Origin: Beroe forskalii
Lineage: Eukaryota; Ctenophora; Nuda; Beroida; Beroidae
DNA length: 64,000 nucleotides
Direction: 5' to 3'
NCBI GenBank assembly: GCA_011033025.1
Contig: WFMF01000557.1
Span: 1-64,000 of the forward strand
Part shown: in pieces, positions 60,201-64,000 of the stretch
Layout of the letters: the number at the start of each line of letters is the position of its first letter
Numbering within the stretch: position 1 is the stretch's first letter
Program-made: the position numbers and the translations under genes
Notes under the pieces: generated by a model
The model's input: the letters and a program-made list of their open reading frames with translations, nothing else
Database searches by the model: none
What the model was told of the DNA's origin: nothing

Positions 60201-60511
60201 ATATTTGAGAAGAATATTTCTTGATCATATTATCATTAGCAACTTATAAATTTGAGATTTCATCCGTCTAACTACTTCCTTTCTCTCCAGATAAAGTTTC
60301 ATCTAACCACTTCCTTTCCCACCACCAGATGAGACGTCTGTATTTTGAGGACTACATCGACCTTGACAAGTACAGTGGGAGACTGTATGGGTTGAGTTGC
60401 AGCTCGGTGCCTGTATCTCAGATGGAAAGCAGGCTACCCCCACCCCCTCCTGTTGTCCCAGTCTCCTTGGTGCAGACTACTGAGCCTGACACTGCCATCT
60501 GCGCGCAGTAG
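57294..60511 (+). CDS. CNOT7: CCR4-NOT deadenylase CAF1 (CNOT7/CNOT8), 7 exons
   Basis: CAF1 is a 3'-5' exoribonuclease of the CCR4-NOT complex that shortens mRNA poly(A) tails in the cytoplasm. Exons: 57294-57411, 57654-57767, 57927-58024, 58223-58426, 58963-59055, 59308-59397, 60329-60511; 299 aa (human CNOT7 285). All DEDD catalytic residues are present at the family positions: D40 and E42 (IDTEFPG), D~160 (SPYDFGYL), and H~224/D~229 (GSQHQAGSD). [19 protein letters not shown] and [15 protein letters not shown] are near-verbatim family motifs. Phases agree everywhere. Intron 1, however, has no usable GT donor and is flanked by a 10 nt repeat. The C-terminal ~35 residues ([11 protein letters not shown]) are lineage-specific. 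CNOT7 and CNOT8 are vertebrate paralogues, so the symbol stands for the single invertebrate orthologue. ATG at 57294 matches the family N-terminus. Confidence 0.95.
59398..59640. repeat. CNOT7: ~37 bp minisatellite reiterating the CNOT7/8 exon 6 end and donor
   Basis: The exon 6 tail plus donor is tcctcaactttctttaaa|gtgagtag. This segment recurs with GT at 59447, 59484, 59520, 59557 and 59594, then degenerates. About 26 exonic nt and the donor are copied each time. The second copy keeps a full gtgagt; later ones read gtgatt, gtcagt or gtgttt. Confidence 0.95.
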
Positions 60512-60544
60512 ACACACAGATATCTAGTTATTTTTATCTAGTGA

Positions 60545-60755
60545 GCCAGTGCTTCACTGGCACTAGACACTACTCAGTAGTAGATACTACTGGCACTAGG
60601 CACCCAACCACCTTGTTCTTTTTACTCTCACTCGCACTAGGCACCCAAATACCCTGTTCTTTATACTTAGTGGATTTCACTGGCATTAGACACCCAAATA
60701 CCTTGTTTTTCCATACGTATAGCTGCTCTCACTGGCAGTACTGGCATTAGACACT
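60545..60755. repeat. ~65 bp degenerate tandem repeat in the CNOT7/8 3' UTR region
   Basis: About four units with cactggcattagacacccaa and ataccttgttctt, starting 35 nt after the stop codon. Confidence 0.85.
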
Positions 60756-61915
60756 TGTTAAAACACATTTAACATGTACAGCCCTGTAAAATACAGTACA
60801 TCAACTTAAAGTTGGCATCAAACCTTTAAATCAGTCAGCAATCAGCTGCCTGTAAGCTGCTTTCAGACCCGGTCCCATAATTATCTTTGTGTAGTATTCA
60901 TATCATAGCAAACGCTGAAAATCGAACTTATAACTTTTGTGTGTCTAAATATAATTAATCTTTTAAATTTTAATGGTAAACATTGGATGATGTCTAGACG
61001 AATCCAGTGAGATTTCATAATGTTTCTGCTGTCAGTAGCAATCCTTGAAACCTATTGCAGGAAGTAGAAAATTTTGAGTCATCTCAAATTCTGATCAAGA
61101 ATTCATTTCTATTGCAGCAGTAGCACTGACGGCCAAAAGGGCTACGTTGATAAAGTCACAAATGAAAATGGTCTCGGTCTTGATTATTCATCAGTCCGGC
61201 CTAGGTTGATTTTGAATAAATTGACGCAATTTGACCTTTGGATGCCCAAGTATGGATAAAAGTTCATGTGTAGGCTATCAGTAGCATACACGAGTACAGA
61301 GAAAACCACATGGACTATTATTATAATCCAAGTGTGTGCACCCCCTCATAGATATTAACTAAGTAACTATTTGCAAGTCTTGAATGGAATTCTAATCTTG
61401 GGACTCTTTTTCGTTAATCATTCATCTTCTGAAACCTGCTGTCAACTGCTTATTGTCTAATCACAGTACTCATTACTCATCTATTGAGGTTATCAATCCA
61501 CATTAAAACTTAAAGTGCTCGATTTTATCTGATATTGGATGACGGACTTACTAACTACCTAATATTAAACTGATATTGATTTTTTTTCTATTTCCCAGAG
61601 CAATTTTGAATGTCTAAATTCAATTGTACTATTATAGATATGATAATATCTCATTTATTTGTCTAAATCATTTGTGTTTCCTATTCTGCCTCTGTTTAGC
61701 TTTATTCATTTTTATGCTTTTATAATTGAGCTGCTTACAGTAGGTATAGAATTACCATTCTATACTGCAAACTGTTACCACTGAAGACTGAAGTGATAAA
61801 TTGATAAAGATATGGATAGTTTCCAGAATATCATAGATTCCAGCATCTCATTTAGAAAGTTAGAATGGTTTTATCACAGAACTGATTTGTCTTTTTCAGG
61901 CTTAGAAGTAGTACC
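60756..61915. other. Intergenic between CNOT7/8 and the TANGO6-like gene
   Basis: AT-rich with no recognised exon. An AATAAA at about 61215 is a candidate polyadenylation signal for CNOT7/8 but is 700 nt from the stop. A ctttttcag just before the downstream ATG may be an acceptor for a 5' UTR exon. Confidence 0.45.
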
Positions 61916-64000
61916 ATGAATATCCAAGAATCTATCTTTTCTTTACAGCAGATACTTTGTGAAACGATTGAAAACGAAGAAATCTCCACAATCCTTGCAT
62001 CAAACACATCAAAATATCTCAGCTCTCGTCGAGGCAAAGCAAACCTTCCTCCCCCTTCCCTCACTGCACTACCCCTTCCCACCTCAGAAACCTCCATCAC
62101 TGGAAGCTTCGTCTACTGCTGTCTAGACTCACTTCAGCTCCTCACTCCTACCCTTCCCACACCCCCTGATTTCGTCATTTCCGTCACGCATCAGAACACC
62201 ATGTCTCAAGTGCTACAGATGGTTGCAGGACTTGGCATTTCTGTTCTTTGTGATCCTGGGGTTTGTCCAGTGACTGTGAGTTCAGAGAGATTTGAAAAAT
62301 GTCCTGTTCAGAGCAATTTAATGTTGCAGGAGATAATTTCTGTTATCAAACCTCTAGTTACAGATAACTTTTATGGGTCGTTGGTTCTATCCAAGAACCT
62401 TGGAGTTCTCATAGCAGCGTTGGTGAATGTTCTGTATGGCCCTAATAATCCGAATAGGGTTATCAAACAAAACAAGTCACAAGAATTAGTACAAAAGAGC
62501 AAACTGATAGATGTTCCCATGCTCAAACAATTTCTTGATGATCTTCTCTACAAATCACCCAACGCTGTCACGGAAATCATCAGCCTCCAGCTGCCAAAAG
62601 GTAGCGTCAAACCACCTGTTTGGCTGTTGGCAGTGACAAATGACTTGATGAGACTTCAGGTAACAAGACCTAACGGAGTTATCAATGTAACAAGGTCCTT
62701 GTTCGAACACTACGGCGAGATCCTGGCGTATGAGGATCAATCATTCTGTGATAAGATCTCAGCTGTTATAATCAGTCCACCTCGAACCAAACCTGATGAG
62801 TATGTGGACAATGTCATTGAACAGGCTAGTGAAATGCTCGATAAGTTCAAAAATGATGTGCTGAGGAAGCAGTACCTTAGATTGTACAAAAACATTGTTC
62901 ATAAACTTTCTGCAGCATATCCAGACCAAATGTTCAAATTATTCTGGTGCAAAGTTTTTGAGCCCTGCTTCCTGTGGAATGAAAATAAGATCAATAATGT
63001 TTTGTCTCAGAAAATTTTGGTGCAGGAAAAGGAGTGTGAAAATTGGTTGCACAGGCTTCAAACAATCTCTTCTTTGAGCTTGTTCCAGAGTAACTTATCA
63101 GATAGACTCAGCAATGAATTTCTCTTCCCTCTGCTTCACCTTTATCACCATATAATTCAGAGTGTTTCACCAAAGAAGTCGACTGTTCACTCGATTCTCA
63201 CTGAACTGATAGCCTCTTCAACTTCATGGATTGAAATCTTCATGCGGTTTTTGTCGGTGGATCTCAGTGAATGTAGGAATGTTTCTTGGGTGCATGGTGA
63301 GTCAGGTGGTGTTCTTCTGATTAACTCATCCTCTGCTGATACTCCTAGCATTCCGACAGGTACTTTATCCTTAGACCCTAACGATATTCTCGGTACGGAA
63401 GATCATGTTGTGGACGTGTCTATGAAACTTCTAACATCCTTACCTCCAGATAGGAATGACCAGATATCAGATTTCTTTCTGAGGCTATTTCGTGTTCTTA
63501 TTGAAGATGTTTCTTTGTCACAACCTGTGGAAAATTTCTTGGATTGCCCAAAAGATTTGCATGATTTCCAATCATCACTTCGTAAGGGTCTTCTCCTCGA
63601 TCAAATGTGCCAATCATTTGGGCAGAAGCTTTTCAAAAATACTACTCAGACAATTGAACTTCTTAAAATGATAATTTTACAGAAGTCTGAAAATCTCAGC
63701 TCTGAGAAGGATGAACTTTTATTGCTCAGCTTTGGAATACTCAGCACCTACCTCCGTGATGAAATAGAGCTATCCAAAGATGATGAAAATGAAATAAAAT
63801 CATTGATGGATCCATTGTCTACCATAAAGGATTTCAGCCAAAATCTTGAAGTGAGTGAAATGGCCAATGATCTTCGGATTTGCATAGCCACGAAAATTAA
63901 TGTTGAATCGTTGCCCAGCTTTAAGAATTCAGAAAAGGACAAAACTATAGGTTCTCTGCCAGAAATTATCAGAGATCTGGCAGACCCTCTAATCCCCTCT
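61916..64000 (+). CDS. TANGO6/TMCO7-like protein, 5' part (open at window end)
   Basis: Uninterrupted frame of 695 codons from ATG at 61916 to the last base, with no stop or intron. The sequence is helical and hydrophobic-patterned, as in armadillo/HEAT-like proteins (for example MSQVLQMVAGLGISVLCDPGV, LVLSKNLGVLIAALVNVL). The last residues, LPEIIRDLADPLIPS, match the start of the RTP1/TANGO6 C-terminal repeat (DPLVPVRAHGL type). TANGO6 is implicated in Golgi organisation and secretory transport. The frame is closed by a TGA 30 nt upstream of ATG. A ctttttcag lies between, so the first codon could be in a second exon. The family call rests mainly on the C-terminal motif and overall pattern. 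Confidence 0.6.
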   Translation, partial: MNIQESIFSLQQILCETIENEEISTILASNTSKYLSSRRGKANLPPPSLTALPLPTSETSITGSFVYCCLDSLQLLTPTLPTPPDFVISVTHQNTMSQVLQMVAGLGISVLCDPGVCPVTVSSERFEKCPVQSNLMLQEIISVIKPLVTDNFYGSLVLSKNLGVLIAALVNVLYGPNNPNRVIKQNKSQELVQKSKLIDVPMLKQFLDDLLYKSPNAVTEIISLQLPKGSVKPPVWLLAVTNDLMRLQVTRPNGVINVTRSLFEHYGEILAYEDQSFCDKISAVIISPPRTKPDEYVDNVIEQASEMLDKFKNDVLRKQYLRLYKNIVHKLSAAYPDQMFKLFWCKVFEPCFLWNENKINNVLSQKILVQEKECENWLHRLQTISSLSLFQSNLSDRLSNEFLFPLLHLYHHIIQSVSPKKSTVHSILTELIASSTSWIEIFMRFLSVDLSECRNVSWVHGESGGVLLINSSSADTPSIPTGTLSLDPNDILGTEDHVVDVSMKLLTSLPPDRNDQISDFFLRLFRVLIEDVSLSQPVENFLDCPKDLHDFQSSLRKGLLLDQMCQSFGQKLFKNTTQTIELLKMIILQKSENLSSEKDELLLLSFGILSTYLRDEIELSKDDENEIKSLMDPLSTIKDFSQNLEVSEMANDLRICIATKINVESLPSFKNSEKDKTIGSLPEIIRDLADPLIPS

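Overview
The window is nuclear DNA of an animal. It has spliceosomal introns, AT-rich non-coding DNA, many minisatellites, TIR and foldback DNA elements, and an RLE-type LINE fragment. The genes are VAC14, an ABCG8-like sterol half-transporter, the CAF1/CNOT7-8 deadenylase, a CLOCK/NPAS2-like bHLH-PAS ORF, a secreted double C-type-lectin protein and the start of a TANGO6-like gene. The phylum cannot be fixed from sequence alone; an invertebrate is likely. All assignments come from reading translated exons against remembered family sequence, with no database search.

Layout. 262-545 (-) is the first exon of a Pro/Gly/Tyr-rich protein that runs off the left edge. 3367-33105 (-) is one ~30 kb VAC14 gene, reconstructed here as 15 exons; its introns hold most of the repeats. 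These include a ~6.2 kb segment present twice in direct order (16948-23225 and 23310-29350). Each copy carries VAC14 exon 4, a hAT-type element and a LINE 3' end, but only the first copy is intact. 35496-36632 (+) is an intronless double-CTLD gene. 36774-38316 is a piggyBac-like non-autonomous transposon. 40323-46664 (-) is ABCG8-like with 13 exons. 46.8-50.1 kb is a cluster of foldback/TIR elements. 50970-51965 (+) is a divergent bHLH-PAS ORF. 57294-60511 (+) is CNOT7/8 with 7 exons. 61916-64000 (+) is the open 5' part of a TANGO6-like gene.

The most unusual signal concerns splice sites. (1) At several exon edges in three unrelated genes (VAC14, ABCG8, CNOT7/8) a minisatellite begins at or next to the exon-intron junction, and its unit is a copy of the junction, so splice-site-like sequence is reiterated 6-10 times. 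(2) Two introns (VAC14 intron 4 and CNOT7/8 intron 1) have no usable GT donor. Each is bounded by a direct repeat of host exon sequence (13 and 10 nt), and the reading frame is restored only by cutting inside that repeat, most simply as AT...AG. Together these look like a record of junction-centred tandem duplication and intron gain.

Assembly caution: the second copy of the 6.2 kb segment differs from the first largely by short deletions, VAC14 exon 15 has a one-base frameshift, and ABCG8 has one extra G at a donor. Unpolished long-read error or a retained haplotig may explain part of this.
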